Source: Hydractinia symbiolongicarpus (taxonomy: Eukaryota; Cnidaria; Hydrozoa; Anthoathecata; Hydractiniidae). Taken from it: a DNA stretch of 64,000 bases. The notes under the pieces are model-generated. The model worked only from the letters and a program-made list of their open reading frames with translations, did not search any database and was not told the origin of the DNA. How positions within the stretch are numbered: position 1 is the first letter of the stretch; the number at the start of each line of letters is the position of its first letter. Of this stretch, positions 46,236 through 57,944 are shown piece after piece. Both the position numbers and the translations under genes were made by a program. The DNA lies in NCBI RefSeq assembly GCF_029227915.1, contig NC_079875.1, positions 19,835,001 through 19,899,000 of the forward strand, written 5' to 3'.

Positions 46236-47223
46236 TTATTTCACATAATCCGGGGGTACCTCTACATCCTCTGGAATCAACATTAATTCTTCCGCCACAA
46301 AACTTCGATCAGGTCCATCTGCCAAGTAGTATAACAACCTCGTACCTGTCACGATACTATCCAACCTATACGTACGCTTTGACCACCAGGCATCCGTAGC
46401 ACGTCTTTTTTGATTACCATATTCCTCGCCGGGTTGCATCAAGTATAGATATAAACCTTCATCAGGTAAAGGCTTTTCCTCGGGATATTCCTCGCTTTTC
46501 GCGAGTGGCAGCTTAATGGCAGATGAAGGTTTGATACCAATCATCGCCGTCTTGGTGTTGTTCATGTTTTTCACAATAGTGTACAGGTGTTTGACCCAGG
46601 CGGTACTCTGTTCATCAGTGACCAACTCTTGTGCATCTTGAGGCTTGAACAATCTTTCCGCGAGTACTTTGTTGTAGCTTTCAACAAAAGCCGTAAAAGT
46701 ATGATGATACTTGGTATTTACCCGCTTGATCTCGACACCCTTAGCCTCCAGCAACTTCGTTACATCCGACTTGAACTCTGAGCCATTATCACATTAAAAA
46801 GTCTGAGGATAACGCGAAGGTCCTGCTTTGTAGATGTCCTTCAACATATCCGCAACTTCACTGGCTTTTTTGGTCCTCAATGGTCTAGCCATCTTGTAGC
46901 GCGAAGCTACATCGATACCTGTGAGGATGTATTTGTAGGTATTTCCATACACTTTATCATGAGGCATGTACAAGAGATCAAACTTGTGCATTTGGCCTCG
47001 TAACTGTGAAATGAGGGTAATTGATACGCTTTGGCCCTCGAATATGCCTCACCCAAACAAGTTGCCGAGATAGCCAATGTATGACTTTCTTTTTGGAAAG
47101 ACTACTCTGCTCGCTGAGTAATTTCATCGCTTTTCTCCCGGTCCAGAGATGTTCGGGCGGGTAGTAGATTTGACCTAACTTTCCTGCTTCCTCAGGAGTA
47201 ATAAATTGCTTTGATTTTAACAT
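46236..47223 (-). pseudogene. Polinton retroviral-type integrase, broken (left arm)
   Basis: The N-terminal part (TPEEAGKLGQIYYPPEHLWT) is followed by the rve catalytic core: first Asp in KFDLLYMP with GIDVASRYKMARPLRTK, second Asp in CDNGSEFKSD, and Glu in FVESYNKVLAERLF. The C-terminal part (DAWWSKRTYRLDSIV) resembles the SH3/chromo-like tail of these enzymes. The enzyme inserts the element into the genome. An in-frame TAA (46791-46793) stands immediately before the second catalytic motif and the frame changes near 46985; both lesions are also in the right arm. It overlaps the coiled-coil gene upstream. Confidence 0.9.
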
Positions 47224-47548
47224 GTTTATTGCTCGGTGTGTAAAAGTCTGACAATTTATGTGCCTTTTCTATCGTCGCGATATAGTACCTTCGCATACCC
47301 TCATCAAGCTCTTTTAAACTCTGGCCCGCTTGCCTTTGTTCTTCTCGTCTCTTATTATACCAATCTATTTTTGCTTGTTTGTCACGTACCCATTGGGCTT
47401 GAGCAGCTTGTAATTTCTCAACCGCTAAATCATGCCTCTTACGTTCTGCCTCGCCGTGCCCACTAAGTTTGCTGAATAGATAATTTGAGCCTGAAAATGC
47501 CAATGCGTTTATAATGGCTCCACCTGCAAGTACTGCTATGCTTGCCAT
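47192..47548 (-). CDS. Polinton coiled-coil membrane protein (left arm)
   Basis: ATG at 47548 gives an N-terminal hydrophobic segment (MASIAVLAGGAIINALAF) followed by a charged helix (EAERKRHDLAVEKLQAAQAQ to EEQRQAGQSLKELDEGMRRY). This layout is familiar from Polinton/adintovirus elements as a conserved small gene next to the capsid gene; its role is not established to my knowledge. The end overlaps the integrase start by about 30 bases. The frame is intact in both arms. Confidence 0.7.
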   Translation of the reverse strand: MASIAVLAGGAIINALAFSGSNYLFSKLSGHGEAERKRHDLAVEKLQAAQAQWVRDKQAKIDWYNKRREEQRQAGQSLKELDEGMRRYYIATIEKAHKLSDFYTPSNKHVKIKAIYYS

Positions 47549-47593
47549 GTTTATTTTGTAGACCAAAGGCCTACAAAAACAATTTTAATGCTT

Positions 47594-48407
47594 TTAATAT
47601 TCTACTGAATGAAACCTACCGTCGAGGATATTCAATTGCGCATCCATTAAGAGATACACGTAACATCGTATGTCACCGGTGCCGTCGGCCTTCTTAGTCA
47701 TATGGAGTGTAATGTCGTCCGATAACTTTTGCAAGAGCCGCCCACTACCGTGTAGGGTACGGTCCGGACTGCTTCGGAAGTCCAGAAACAACGCAAAACG
47801 CTCCGTTAGATATTGACCAATGGTGACGATGGAATCATGGGATCCGAAGAGCTCAGCGACTTGCTCCATGTGGTCCTTCGGTAACATCGCGTGGGAAAAG
47901 AGTTCATTTGGAGACACTTCTATGGTCGTACTGATCGATGTAATTTTAGGATTGTAGAATTTTTCATTGTTACCAGCTTATGCCTTGGATACTCCAGGAT
48001 CCTGAAATAGCAGTAGGACACCTTAAAGCTCTTCGCCGGTGTGTCGATTTGCAAGTTGTAATTCGTGTCAGACTTTTTCATGGTGACAACTTTACTCATA
48101 AGTATACGCTCGTACGGTAGAGCCAATCTGGAGTACCTTGAGAGCATAGCATTCGCTAATTCTTCGTTGGTCACCTTATCAAACTCGCGCGCAATATTGG
48201 TAATTTTATAACTAGCATCGGCTGGCTTGGCTGCTGCTGTTGGCCCCTTCCAGAGGCTGCGGTACTACTATCCTTTATAACTTCACTATATGAAGCTAAG
48301 TGAATTACAAACTGCAGCCTATCGTGAATCCCCGCTTGATAAAACGGGAGATCCCTCGTGAGCTCAAACATGGATCCTAATGGAATACAAAACGTGTTAC
48401 CATACGC
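47594..48407 (-). pseudogene. Polinton major capsid protein, C-terminal part (left copy)
   Basis: Read leftwards from the palindrome junction, the sequence contains FCIPLGSMFELTRDLPFYQA, a Gln/Ser-rich segment, SYKITNIAREFDKVTNEELA, NYNLQIDTPAKSFK, KFYNPKITS and LFLDFRSSPDRTLHGSGR, ending in VYLLMDAQLNILDGRF. These are the features of the C-terminal jelly roll of the hexon-like double-jelly-roll capsid protein of Polintons. Two frame changes (about 48240 and 47990) break it. Its N-terminal half is absent, cut where the right arm begins. The 501 bp spacer is therefore extra capsid sequence present only in this copy. Confidence 0.8.
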
Positions 48408-48720
48408 TGAACTCTTTTCCCACGCGATGTTACCGAAGGACCACATGGAGCAAGTCGCTGAGCTCTTCGGATCCCATGATTCCATCGTCACCATTGGTCA
48501 ATATCTAACGGAGCGTTTTGCGTTGTTTCTGGACTTCCGAAGCAGTCCGGACCGTACCCTACACGGTAGTGGGCGGCTCTTGCAAAAGTTATCGGACGAC
48601 ATTACACTCCATATGACTAAGAAGGCCGACGGCACCGGTGACATACGATGTTACGTGTATCTCTTAATGGATGCGCAATTGAATATCCTCGACGGTAGGT
48701 TTCATTCAGTAGAATATTAA
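48408..48720 (+). pseudogene. Polinton major capsid protein, C-terminal stub (right copy)
   Basis: The mirror of the left copy but starting only at ELFSHAMLPKDH. The frame runs on through LDFRSSPDRTLHGSGRLLQK to the stop at 48720. Upstream, the open frame simply reads the antisense of the left copy, so the apparent start at 48358 is a junction artefact. Confidence 0.8.
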
Positions 48721-48765
48721 AAGCATTAAAATTGTTTTTGTAGGCCTTTGGTCTACAAAATAAAC

Positions 48766-49122
48766 ATGGCAAGCATAGCAGTACTCGCAGGTGGAGCCAT
48801 TATAAACGCATTGGCATTTTCAGGCTCAAATTATCTATTCAGCAAACTTAGTGGGCACGGCGAGGCAGAACGTAAGAGGCATGATTTAGCGGTTGAGAAA
48901 TTACAAGCTGCTCAAGCCCAATGGGTACGTGACAAACAAGCAAAAATAGATTGGTATAATAAGAGACGAGAAGAACAAAGGCAAGCGGGCCAGAGTTTAA
49001 AAGAGCTTGATGAGGGTATGCGAAGGTACTATATCGCGACGATAGAAAAGGCACATAAATTGTCAGACTTTTACACACCGAGCAATAAACATGTTAAAAT
49101 CAAAGCAATTTATTACTCCTGA
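48766..49122 (+). CDS. Polinton coiled-coil membrane protein (right arm)
   Basis: Identical, as far as I can read, to the left-arm copy at 47192-47548: hydrophobic N-terminus, then a charged coiled coil. Intact from the ATG at 48766. Confidence 0.7.
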   Translation: MASIAVLAGGAIINALAFSGSNYLFSKLSGHGEAERKRHDLAVEKLQAAQAQWVRDKQAKIDWYNKRREEQRQAGQSLKELDEGMRRYYIATIEKAHKLSDFYTPSNKHVKIKAIYYS

Positions 49123-50078
49123 GGAAGCAGGAAAGTTAGGTCAAATCTACTACCCGCCCGAACATCTCTGGACCGGGAGAAAAGCGATGAAATTACTCAG
49201 CGAGCAGAGTAGTCTTTCCAAAAAGAAAGTCATACATTGGCTATCTCGGCAACTTGTTTGGGTGAGGCATATTCGAGGGCCAAAGCGTATCAATTACCCT
49301 CATTTCACAGTTACGAGGCCAAATGCACAAGTTTGATCTCTTGTACATGCCTCATGATAAAGTGTATGGAAATACCTACAAATACATCCTCACAGGTATC
49401 GATGTAGCTTCGCGCTACAAGATGGCTAGACCATTGAGGACCAAAAAAGCCAGTGAAGTTGCGGATATGTTGAAGGACATCTACAAAGCAGGACCTTCGC
49501 GTTATCCTCAGACTTTTTAATGTGATAATGGCTCAGAGTTCAAGTCGGATGTAACGAAGTTGCTGGAGGCTAAGGGTGTCGAGATCAAGCGGGTAAATAC
49601 CAAGTATCATCATACTTTTACGGCTTTTGTTGAAAGCTACAACAAAGTACTCGCGGAAAGATTGTTCAAGCCTCAAGATGCACAAGAGTTGGTCACTGAT
49701 GAACAGAGTACCGCCTGGGTCAAACACCTGTACACTATTGTGAAAAACATGAACAACACCAAGACGGCGATGATTGGTATCAAACCTTCATCTGCCATTA
49801 AGCTGCCACTCGCGAAAAGCGAGGAATATCCCGAGGAAAAGCCTTTACCTGATGAAGGTTTATATCTATACTTGATGCAACCCGGCGAGGAATATGGTAA
49901 TCAAAAAAGACGTGCTACGGATGCCTGGTGGTCAAAGCGTACGTATAGGTTGGATAGTATCGTGACAGGTACGAGGTTGTTATACTACTTGGCAGATGGA
50001 CCTGATCGAAGTTTTGTGGCGGAAGAATTAATGTTGATTCCAGAGGATGTAGAGGTACCCCCGGATTATGTGAAATAA
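49091..50078 (+). pseudogene. Polinton integrase, broken (right arm)
   Basis: Mirror of 46236-47223 with the same frame change and the same TAA before CDNGSEF, and otherwise the same DDE core. The shared lesions show that the gene was dead before duplication. Confidence 0.9.
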
Positions 50079-50113
50079 TGGTAAAATTCTCGAGCCCTAT
50101 GGGCCATTTCACC

Positions 50114-50173
50114 GGTTCCCCCGCTACGGGGGAACCACTCAGTTGATACTTAATGTGAACCATTGGTTCACAT
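50114..50173. terminator. Two hairpins between convergent genes (right arm)
   Basis: Mirror copy of the hairpins at 46141-46200: GGTTCCCCCG/CGGGGGAACC at 50114-50136 and ATGTGAACCA/TGGTTCACAT at 50153-50173, with no visible change. Confidence 0.55.
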
Positions 50174-50197
50174 TAATACCTACCGAGCAAGATACAT

Positions 50198-50737
50198 TTA
50201 ATCATTAATAGGGCGAAGTCGTGTATAATCAGAAGGATGTAGTGTATAGAATGGATAACCATAGACTATACCTTTAATAAAATTTGGTTCGATATCAAGG
50301 TCTTTGATATCAACTAGGCGCCTATCCTCAATTTAAATTTTTAATATCTCACCAATTTTATTCAAATCGGCTAGATCAGAGAGCTTTAAGTCCTTATCCT
50401 TGATGATTTGAAAGTGAAAATACCCACATTTACTCTCTTTCACTGAGACAATATGCAGACCCCTGCAATCCTCAATATCGTATTCAGACTCTTCCTCCTC
50501 ATCCTCTTTCCACACAATTGTTGCTCAGGGCTTTTTTCCTGATTGCACTCTATCTAAAAGCTCATCATCATCCGGATGTATAAACCCCTCATAGTAATAT
50601 CCAATTCGATAACTAAAATTCTCCAAACACTGTGAACAATAACCGGTAGTGGAACCTGCATTGATACAGCATCGCAGAACCGGTACTTTCACATCGTAAA
50701 TTTTTGTAAATTGTTAACTCTGTAAGTACTTTTCCAT
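50198..50737 (-). pseudogene. Cys-containing hypothetical protein (right arm)
   Basis: Mirror of 45577-46116 with the same three in-frame stops. Not recognised. Confidence 0.5.
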
Positions 50738-50792
50738 TTTTTTTCTTCAAGTGTTAAAAGATAGTTAACAATTGAAGTGGTCACGAAAGCAT

Positions 50793-51611
50793 CTAATCTT
50801 CTAATGCTGAATCACCCAGGTCGTATAAGTCGTCTCTGGTAAGGTCAATAAGCCGGAAGTGGCACATATAGCGCTCCATATGTCCTTCCTCTTCAAACCG
50901 ATTAAAGGCATGCATGCCATTTGCATTATCAATAACAACGATTTCTTCCGAATCAGGAAATTAAACACTGATCCATCTCCTTTTCTTTAAAATACCACGC
51001 CTTTGAACGCGTGCTCAATAGTATGGAAGATGGTGGTACTTATCATCTTCCAGTGTAGTGTGTTTTTGAAAAATCATAATAACATTATCCTTGCCCGCAT
51101 CATTGGCATGTGGTACATATCTTTGACGGAGTCCTACAATTTCCAATGTTCGGAGATCAAGCTGGTGTTCTCTCTCATGAAGATCCTGCTGAAGGTTTGC
51201 TATAGTTACGTCCCTATCCTTCAGGTCATCGCTGAGTATTGCAAGACCTTGATGATGCTCTTCGATGGTTTCTTGTAATTTTTCAATGCCCTTTCGCCGC
51301 AAGCCATCTCATAATTTCAAAAGCCCTTGGTTTTCTTGAATGTACACAAATGTCAAGAGCACCGTCCAAAGAGATGAATACATGGTGAGGATTTTTAGTT
51401 TCCTCTGGCCCGGCATGGTATGCCGGGTCCTGAGCATTTAGCTCCATACGCGTCTTCTCCGCTATATTAAGCGCTCTACAGGATGTTCTTATATCAACAA
51501 TACCCAAGAACCTTCCAAGATCTGCACGTTTAAAAAGAGGCTGATTTTGCGATCGAATAGAGTTTCGATGGCCCCAGCTGGCAATGTGTTAAATTCAACA
51601 AGTCAAGACAT
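50793..51611 (-). pseudogene. Bro-N domain protein, broken (right arm)
   Basis: Mirror of 44703-45521 with the same frame changes. Bro-N core, coiled coil and C-terminal domain in the same order. Confidence 0.7.
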
Positions 51612-51619
51612 TATATTAT

Positions 51620-51822
51620 TTACATTACTCCAACCAGGGTCACAATGAGTAGGACGGTTATGAAAAAATAATTAATATTCCTGTGGATCCTTTCCCTATA
51701 TAGTGATTCACGAAGCTCCTCCTGAAGGGCTTCCAGACTCCGCTCTAAATGTGGGATCCTATCCATTTCTTCATGGCAATTTTTCAATTCAATTGCCTTT
51801 CTAAAGTTCTGATGTATGACAT
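51620..51822 (-). pseudogene. Coiled-coil plus membrane-anchor protein (right arm)
   Basis: Mirror of 44492-44694, with the same early frame change and a C-terminal membrane helix. Confidence 0.55.
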
Positions 51823-51828
51823 TTATTT

Positions 51829-52335
51829 CTATATAACAATCCAAGTCTGAGGATATTCCAACCTAATATACAAAGAGGCATGTTTGGATTTTTTCAACTG
51901 GGCTTTAATGGTGTCCCAATCGCTAATCATATTCGTTTCCTCATCGACCAGTTTCATATCAGATCTTTCGTGTGGGTACCAGAGGAATAACTGCTTCTTT
52001 TGTCTCCTCAAATTTTTAGGCGAAGCGGTAAAACTTTGAGTTATGAGCCAGAGACTGTGCCTTCGATGTCTCCCAGAGATTGCGAGCTCAAGTAATGGTT
52101 GCCTCCGTTTATCAATGGATTCATCAGCGATCATATCGTCGACGATGAATAATGTTTTTTCACCTGCCAGGAGGTTTGGAAATTTGCTTATCCAATCGAA
52201 CAAATTATCACCTGGATCAATAAGAAATACATAAGGATCTTTCCAAAGCGATGGTCTATCGAGATAAGTGGCATTCCATCGGAGAGTAGGGCAGAGTATA
52301 ACGATATTGTGGAATTGTCCTCTGTACTCAAACAT
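51829..52335 (-). pseudogene. A32-type packaging ATPase, P-loop missing (right arm)
   Basis: Mirror of 43979-44485. Walker B-like FIVDDM and LWLITQS are present, and the P-loop is absent at the same place. Confidence 0.8.
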
Positions 52336-52377
52336 TTCCAGTGCTTACTTTTTTGGTACGATGGAAGCGGGCAACCA

Positions 52378-52593
52378 TCATTTGCTCACTGCCATCTCGC
52401 GGCTTCCTCGCCCTGCGGTGAAATACGCGATCATCTTTATAACAGCGCTGGTATCCAATTTGGTTGAAGGACTCGAGATCCCAAGGAATCTCTTACCAAT
52501 CATGGCATATCCAAATGTGAACCCGAGGTCCACGATTGTCTCGTATATCATATCAATAACCTCTTTTTGCTGAGGGCTTACGTTTGTAGACAT
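52378..52593 (-). CDS. Small hypothetical protein, 71 aa (right arm)
   Basis: Mirror of 43721-43936, intact and identical by eye. Confidence 0.5.
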   Translation of the reverse strand: MSTNVSPQQKEVIDMIYETIVDLGFTFGYAMIGKRFLGISSPSTKLDTSAVIKMIAYFTAGRGSREMAVSK

Positions 52594-52608
52594 GCTTTAT
52601 TATAGGGT

Positions 52609-52938
52609 TCATCGCATGTGAAAAATATCAATATCGGGCCTTGAAGGTTTTTCCTGAGCCGCTGGTGTATGTGTTTTGGCAATCTTTTGTATACTCGCAG
52701 ATTTACGGATAAAATATCCGATACATGCGAGGATAAGGCATCCAGCAATGTATATTCCACTTCCCATGGACTTGGAGGTACCTGTGGCAGGTTCCTGACT
52801 CTCTTGGTAAGTACTTTTGCCCACGTTCTTCTTCAAGTCGGCCTTGTTCTTACGATTCCATTCGGCAAGTCTCTTACCAGCAGCAACACAGCCCTTGTTT
52901 TTCTTGGTAATTACTTGGTTAGTAGACTCTTCACTCAT
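52609..52938 (-). CDS. Small single-pass membrane protein (right arm)
   Basis: Mirror of 43376-43705, intact and identical by eye. Confidence 0.65.
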   Translation of the reverse strand: MSEESTNQVITKKNKGCVAAGKRLAEWNRKNKADLKKNVGKSTYQESQEPATGTSKSMGSGIYIAGCLILACIGYFIRKSASIQKIAKTHTPAAQEKPSRPDIDIFHMR

Positions 52939-52965
52939 TTTTTATAAGTCGTGAGACTTAAAAAA

Positions 52966-53424
52966 TCACTTTCCTAACCACGAGGGACCTGTGGCAACAC
53001 ATACAAATCTGATGGAAGACAGCAGCTGGTTGTTCCAATCGTGATCCACGTACTGGCAGAGTGTAATCTCATATTCATCATCATCACCATTAAACCGGAT
53101 TGCTATTTTATAGTCTGAATTATCAAATGAGATAAACTCCGGATTAGAATTTTGCACCTTGGTGCGTGATATGATTTGACCCAGTTTGGGAATAACATGT
53201 TTCGATGTAAATACCACGCTGGCCATACACTCGCCATCGCTGGGGTCAATAGTAACGTCTCCAATATCCACATCCGAAATGCTCAATCCAATGCCTAGGA
53301 TGTGGGAAGATGTGTCTATATACATTTGCCTTAGCCGGGTTAAAAAATTTCCTCTTATGTCGCCAAGACCTGAAGGTGGAATGACAATCTCTTCAGAAAG
53401 CCTTGTTTTCAGTTCGTCAAACAT
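52966..53424 (-). CDS. Polinton hypothetical protein, 152 aa (right arm)
   Basis: Mirror of 42890-43348, intact and identical by eye. Confidence 0.65.
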   Translation of the reverse strand: MFDELKTRLSEEIVIPPSGLGDIRGNFLTRLRQMYIDTSSHILGIGLSISDVDIGDVTIDPSDGECMASVVFTSKHVIPKLGQIISRTKVQNSNPEFISFDNSDYKIAIRFNGDDDEYEITLCQYVDHDWNNQLLSSIRFVCVATGPSWLGK

Positions 53425-53908
53425 TCTTTTCTTTCTCTATTTCTTTCTTCTCTTCAATGGACTGTGAAAGTTTTGTTTGATTAATCGTATGCGCGGCAAC
53501 AAACAAGGGCGCTAAAAATTTACCAAATGTTGTATAAACGAGAATGCCCAAGTCAGTCATACTTTCGCGAATTATGGGGTCATTTTCAATATCTCTCCTC
53601 AAACCTTCAGGGCTATCGAGGGTTACCACGTTGCCTATAGCCTTCGTGTATAAGCTAATAGCGTGACATGAAAGAGCTCTGGCAGTATTCTGCCCCTTCT
53701 CAACCAACTCTCGTTCAGTAAAATCATTGTATATTTTTTCGATAACCTCGGGTGATGCTTTGTCCAGGAATGCCTCAGTACATTTTTTCGGCAAAAGATG
53801 TGATTTCGATTTACGAGCATCTTTGAGAATCTGGCACTTATCTATGGGTTGCTCAGGCGCTTCTGGTGTATTAGCAATATCGTCAAATATTTCTGCTAAT
53901 TAAGACAT
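53417..53908 (-). pseudogene. Polinton hypothetical protein, stop at codon 3 (right arm)
   Basis: Mirror of 42406-42897, with the same TAA at the third codon. Confidence 0.65.
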
Positions 53909-53992
53909 TCTATTTATTGTATAGCGGTACCTATAGATGAATGTAAGTATTAATATATATGGGAGCAATATCGCGATCAGTATCAATTCCAT
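53900..53992 (-). CDS. 30-residue membrane microprotein (right arm)
   Basis: Mirror of 42322-42414, one hydrophobic helix, intact. Confidence 0.4.
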   Translation of the reverse strand: MELILIAILLPYILILTFIYRYRYTINRMS

Positions 53993-56900
53993 TTTTCGTT
54001 CAACCTATATTGCCCTCGCGCAAGCGTTGTTATTTGATCAACTTGTACGACCCGCTTATCGTCAGCAGCATTAAGGGCAATTTTATTCACTTCTTGCGTG
54101 TATATATTATGACCCTTGTTGTTAATACAACGCCAAGTTTTGGAAATATTGATGCCTTCCTCCAGACATCGTTGATAATCTTCGAAGGTGATTCATTTTT
54201 TGGTCACGGCCCTCTTCACGCCCTTGGCCTTTCTATCGCCGCCGTCTTCAGTTAATGCTTTGTAGGCGTAGGCTTTGGGTCTTAATGGAATGAAATGCGT
54301 CATAATTTTTCCCAGCTCATCTTTCACTAATCCTACGACTTTCTCATTTTTGCCGATGGGCAGGGGTCAATTATCATCCTTCGTATAGGCACTAGTGTCA
54401 AAACGTGCTTCAACATTATCGGCAATGTCCTTGAAAAAATCATGGGTTTGAATGTGGTATACGAACGAGACCGTATCCATGTAACACAGTTGTATTTTAC
54501 TACCATACTTTGGCTTCATGTAGTCATAGTGGAACTCATTTTGACTGATCTAGAATAGCATGACCTATATAGACTGGCTTGTTCATTTTGATTCCCGTTC
54601 TGCCCATTTCAATACCCATGAGATTCTTACTAAAGCATGTGCCGCTCTTAAAGTTTGGTTACATTGTAAGCTTTGTATAGGCAGATTCATTCGTAACGAG
54701 CTTTATGTTGCGATGATTGCGTACGTTTTCCATGGTTTTACCGAACACGCTCAAATTCATTAATTTGTAAAAGTCCTTCTCGAACTCGTTTTTGGCGGTA
54801 GTTCTCAGCTTCGTGTTGTGATCTATATAGTTCCGGAGCCAGGCACTATGTTAAAATTGGATAGCGCGGTGAACTTTTTTAAGCTCGAGCCCATGCTTTA
54901 GTGCTTGATGTAAAGCTCCGATGTGCACTATGTATTTCCGCTTATGTTCTAGATTAACTTCTCCACTCTATGTACAAACTTGCGATCCGGCAGGAAGGGT
55001 AATTCGTTGTGCTTGTCATGGAGCTCCTTCGGGTAATCAACATCTACCTCCAGGAGGTACCCATGTTTTTTATCAGATACCAGCTTGTCGATCTTCTTTT
55101 CATCTATTATCTCTACATTTGATACCCATTTGAACCCATGGGTTGTTAGAGGCTGTTGCATCGCCCATCCATATAGATTGTTGGCATCCAGATACTGAAG
55201 GTAACTTGACTCAATCTCCGGGCCATATTGATCCCCCATATATTTGTTGTTCGTCCTCGCGTACCGGTGTACAGACTGCGTAATACCACCCCGTATTCCG
55301 CGCTCAAACATGAGAAGCATGTCAGAATCCGTCAGTAGCTCCAACTTTACACCCGTGTATTTGAGTGCTGCTTTCCAAGCTAAGCCGGGTGCGGAATAAA
55401 AATGGGCGGGATAAAGCCCATAGTTAGCATTACACACTCCTCGAAAGTTTTGGAATATATCGGTTAGTAGTAAAACGTCAGTAACTAAGTACGTATCATG
55501 ATAGTCCCCCATGGTAGTTTCATCCCCCTTGGGATTGATAGCATTCCACACTTTTTGAGCGTGCTGGTATTCTTCATTGTTAATCCCCTTCATGTTTAAC
55601 TTGCTATGGAAAGCCTCCTTTGTAGGTAGCTCAGTTTCCTCGAATCGTCGCCAGCCATCCATATACTTGTATGGATAAATTCCTTTGCGTCGCATGAGTT
55701 TAAAGGTGTCATCTTTAGTGAAATACCAACGGAGTTTTTTGCACTGTTCATCATCGAGGTTGCTTGCCAATTTTTCTAATGATGATGACATGAATCGACA
55801 ACTATCGATGAATCGTATTTCAACCTTTTTATACATTTAGCCGTCGCCATACCACATGCCTGCAATGGGTACTTTGATCTTCACATTAAAACTGATGTAC
55901 TTCTCAGTGTTTTCAGCGATACAACCTATATCCTGAGTATCATATTTTTCACCGAGTTCACGGATGGATAAGTGCGCACCATAGCCACTTAAATTATGGA
56001 ATATTACGGGTACGTGATTAGGTATCCTATATTTCAAATTGCAGGTGTTGTGAGCCGCTCCCCGATATAATCCTGTGTAATAGCAATGATCCCTTACTTT
56101 TCTATTTTCATCGTTGAACGGCTTCATACATATGTGGCATGTCTCCGTGGCATCATACTCATTCTTCTGCTCCTCCGTTAGTTCCGACATAGGCTTCTGA
56201 GGAAATAGAGAGTATAGCCTCTTCACTTCGTCCTCTATATATTGAACGAATCGTTGAACGCACACCTCACCCCTATGTATATATAGGGGGTCCGGCACTT
56301 CTCCATAAGTAAAGGTACTGTAGGTACACCAACCGCATGGTTCATGTTTGTTTAGGTTCTTGGTTTTTGTATCCCGAGCATTCTCTTTCATCGGTATCAG
56401 TAGGCTTTCAAAATCCGCATAGATGACGAATGGGACCATAAATTGCTGCTCACCATCCTGGTAGTATAACCATTATTCCTTCTCGCTGGGCATCTTGATC
56501 TTTACCGCTTCGTTGTCCTTGCAGTAAATATAGTGTTTATCGCGGGATTCTATCGTTTTGAAACCCTGCAGGCAATTCAGACAGAAATGCATTTTCCCAT
56601 GATTCTTCGATATCTCACGTCCTAGTAGCCTTGATAGATTTTTGATGGATACGTAATGGTTCCTCTTCTCATCGGTAAGCAGTAGCAGATTAACCTGAGT
56701 ATCACTTTCGTTAAATGCCCATCGCCGTAACATATAAAATTTTTTACCTGTTGCATACAAGACGTTCACGGCAATGTCGGGATTGTTCCGCTCAAATTTT
56801 GTGATATCTTTGATGGATGTTGGAAATTCTAAAACAACCCAATTATACCGCTCCTCATATGGTCGAAGCTTGCTTATTCTCTGAAAGTTTGTGCCTATCT

Positions 56901-57858
56901 CTTCGTGATGTATAGTGGCGATAATTGGCCATTTAAAGCATTCTTGATCATTGTTATTAGGATTAATTATGGCCCGCTTGGTAGCGATCCACTCGGGTGT
57001 TTCAATATATGATGAGACCCGCGTTAACTTCAGTTTGTGAAAGTCTACATCAAGTTGTTGAATACGACCGATACTAAAACCGCTCTTGGGTAGCGCGGGA
57101 TTCTCCACATGCGTTCTTATTTGTGCCAACATTGTATCCATCACTTCATCCACGATTGTTCCCTGAAATACTGATGTCATATTGCTGTGGAACACCTTAT
57201 CCACCTCGATAAACTCGTTGGTACAATCGATTTGTTTTTTCCATAGTATCCATAAAGAGCACTGTATCTTTGCAGACCACATTTCCTCTACCTGATTCTC
57301 TATCAAATTTTTTACATATGATCGTATCATATCAGGATATACATCAATATCTGGTCCATCTATGCCAGCTATGCGGTAACTCCTGAATGTTTTATGTAAT
57401 GCATGCTTATGCTCCTGAGGCGTAAAATCTTGGTTCGGTTGCTCTGAAGCATGATCCTCTTTTGCTTCTTCCTTGACCTCGTCATGAAGCGTTGCACCCA
57501 TGACCCTGTTGTAGAGTTTCATCACATTGTTTTTGAACGTGTTATATGCGCTATTGACACTCTTCTTTATAGAGTCTGGCACATAGTCCACTAACCAATC
57601 ATACCACTCTCGCAGTTTACTTTTTACCACTGGAAGAGTCCTCACCATCTCTTGGAGCTCGAATATGTCCATGGCCTCTGGTGTTGGTAGAATAGTCCTG
57701 AGTGGTCTCTGTGGTGCATCCTCTATGGGAGTTTGTGCTGGAGTGGGTTCTAATAATAAAGCAATGAGATCTGCTTTGCGTAATTTTGAATATCCCTTAA
57801 TCCCACGGGATTTTGCAATTACATGTAATTGTTTTACGGTATTAGAATTTAAATTCAT
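53983..57858 (-). pseudogene. polB: Polinton family B DNA polymerase, right copy, broken but better preserved
   Basis: From ATG 57858 one frame runs to 54949, interrupted only at 56473-56475 and 55837-55839. It keeps the SAP-like N-terminus, VIYADFESLL, the endonuclease VII-like module and LQYLDANNLYGWAMQQ. It also keeps the DMLLMFERGIRGGI stretch that the left copy has lost. After 54949 the coding sequence continues in broken frames and carries the same catalytic substitution (YMDTVS) as the left copy. An 11 bp deletion at about 54541, unique to this arm, breaks the frame within the palm region. The stop at 55837 is also unique to it. Length including breaks is ~1290 codons, normal for Polinton polymerases. 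Confidence 0.92.
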
Positions 57859-57944
57859 CTCTTTTATTATATATAATTTTTTGATTTCAACAAAATTTTG
57901 GCACGGTCATGATTTCCCTTACTCATATTCTGTATAATAGCATA

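Noticed and set aside
48172-48494. 107-codon minus frame across the palindrome axis as a new gene
   Set aside because: Its left part is one frame of the broken capsid gene and its right part is antisense of the right-arm capsid stub; it is a junction product.
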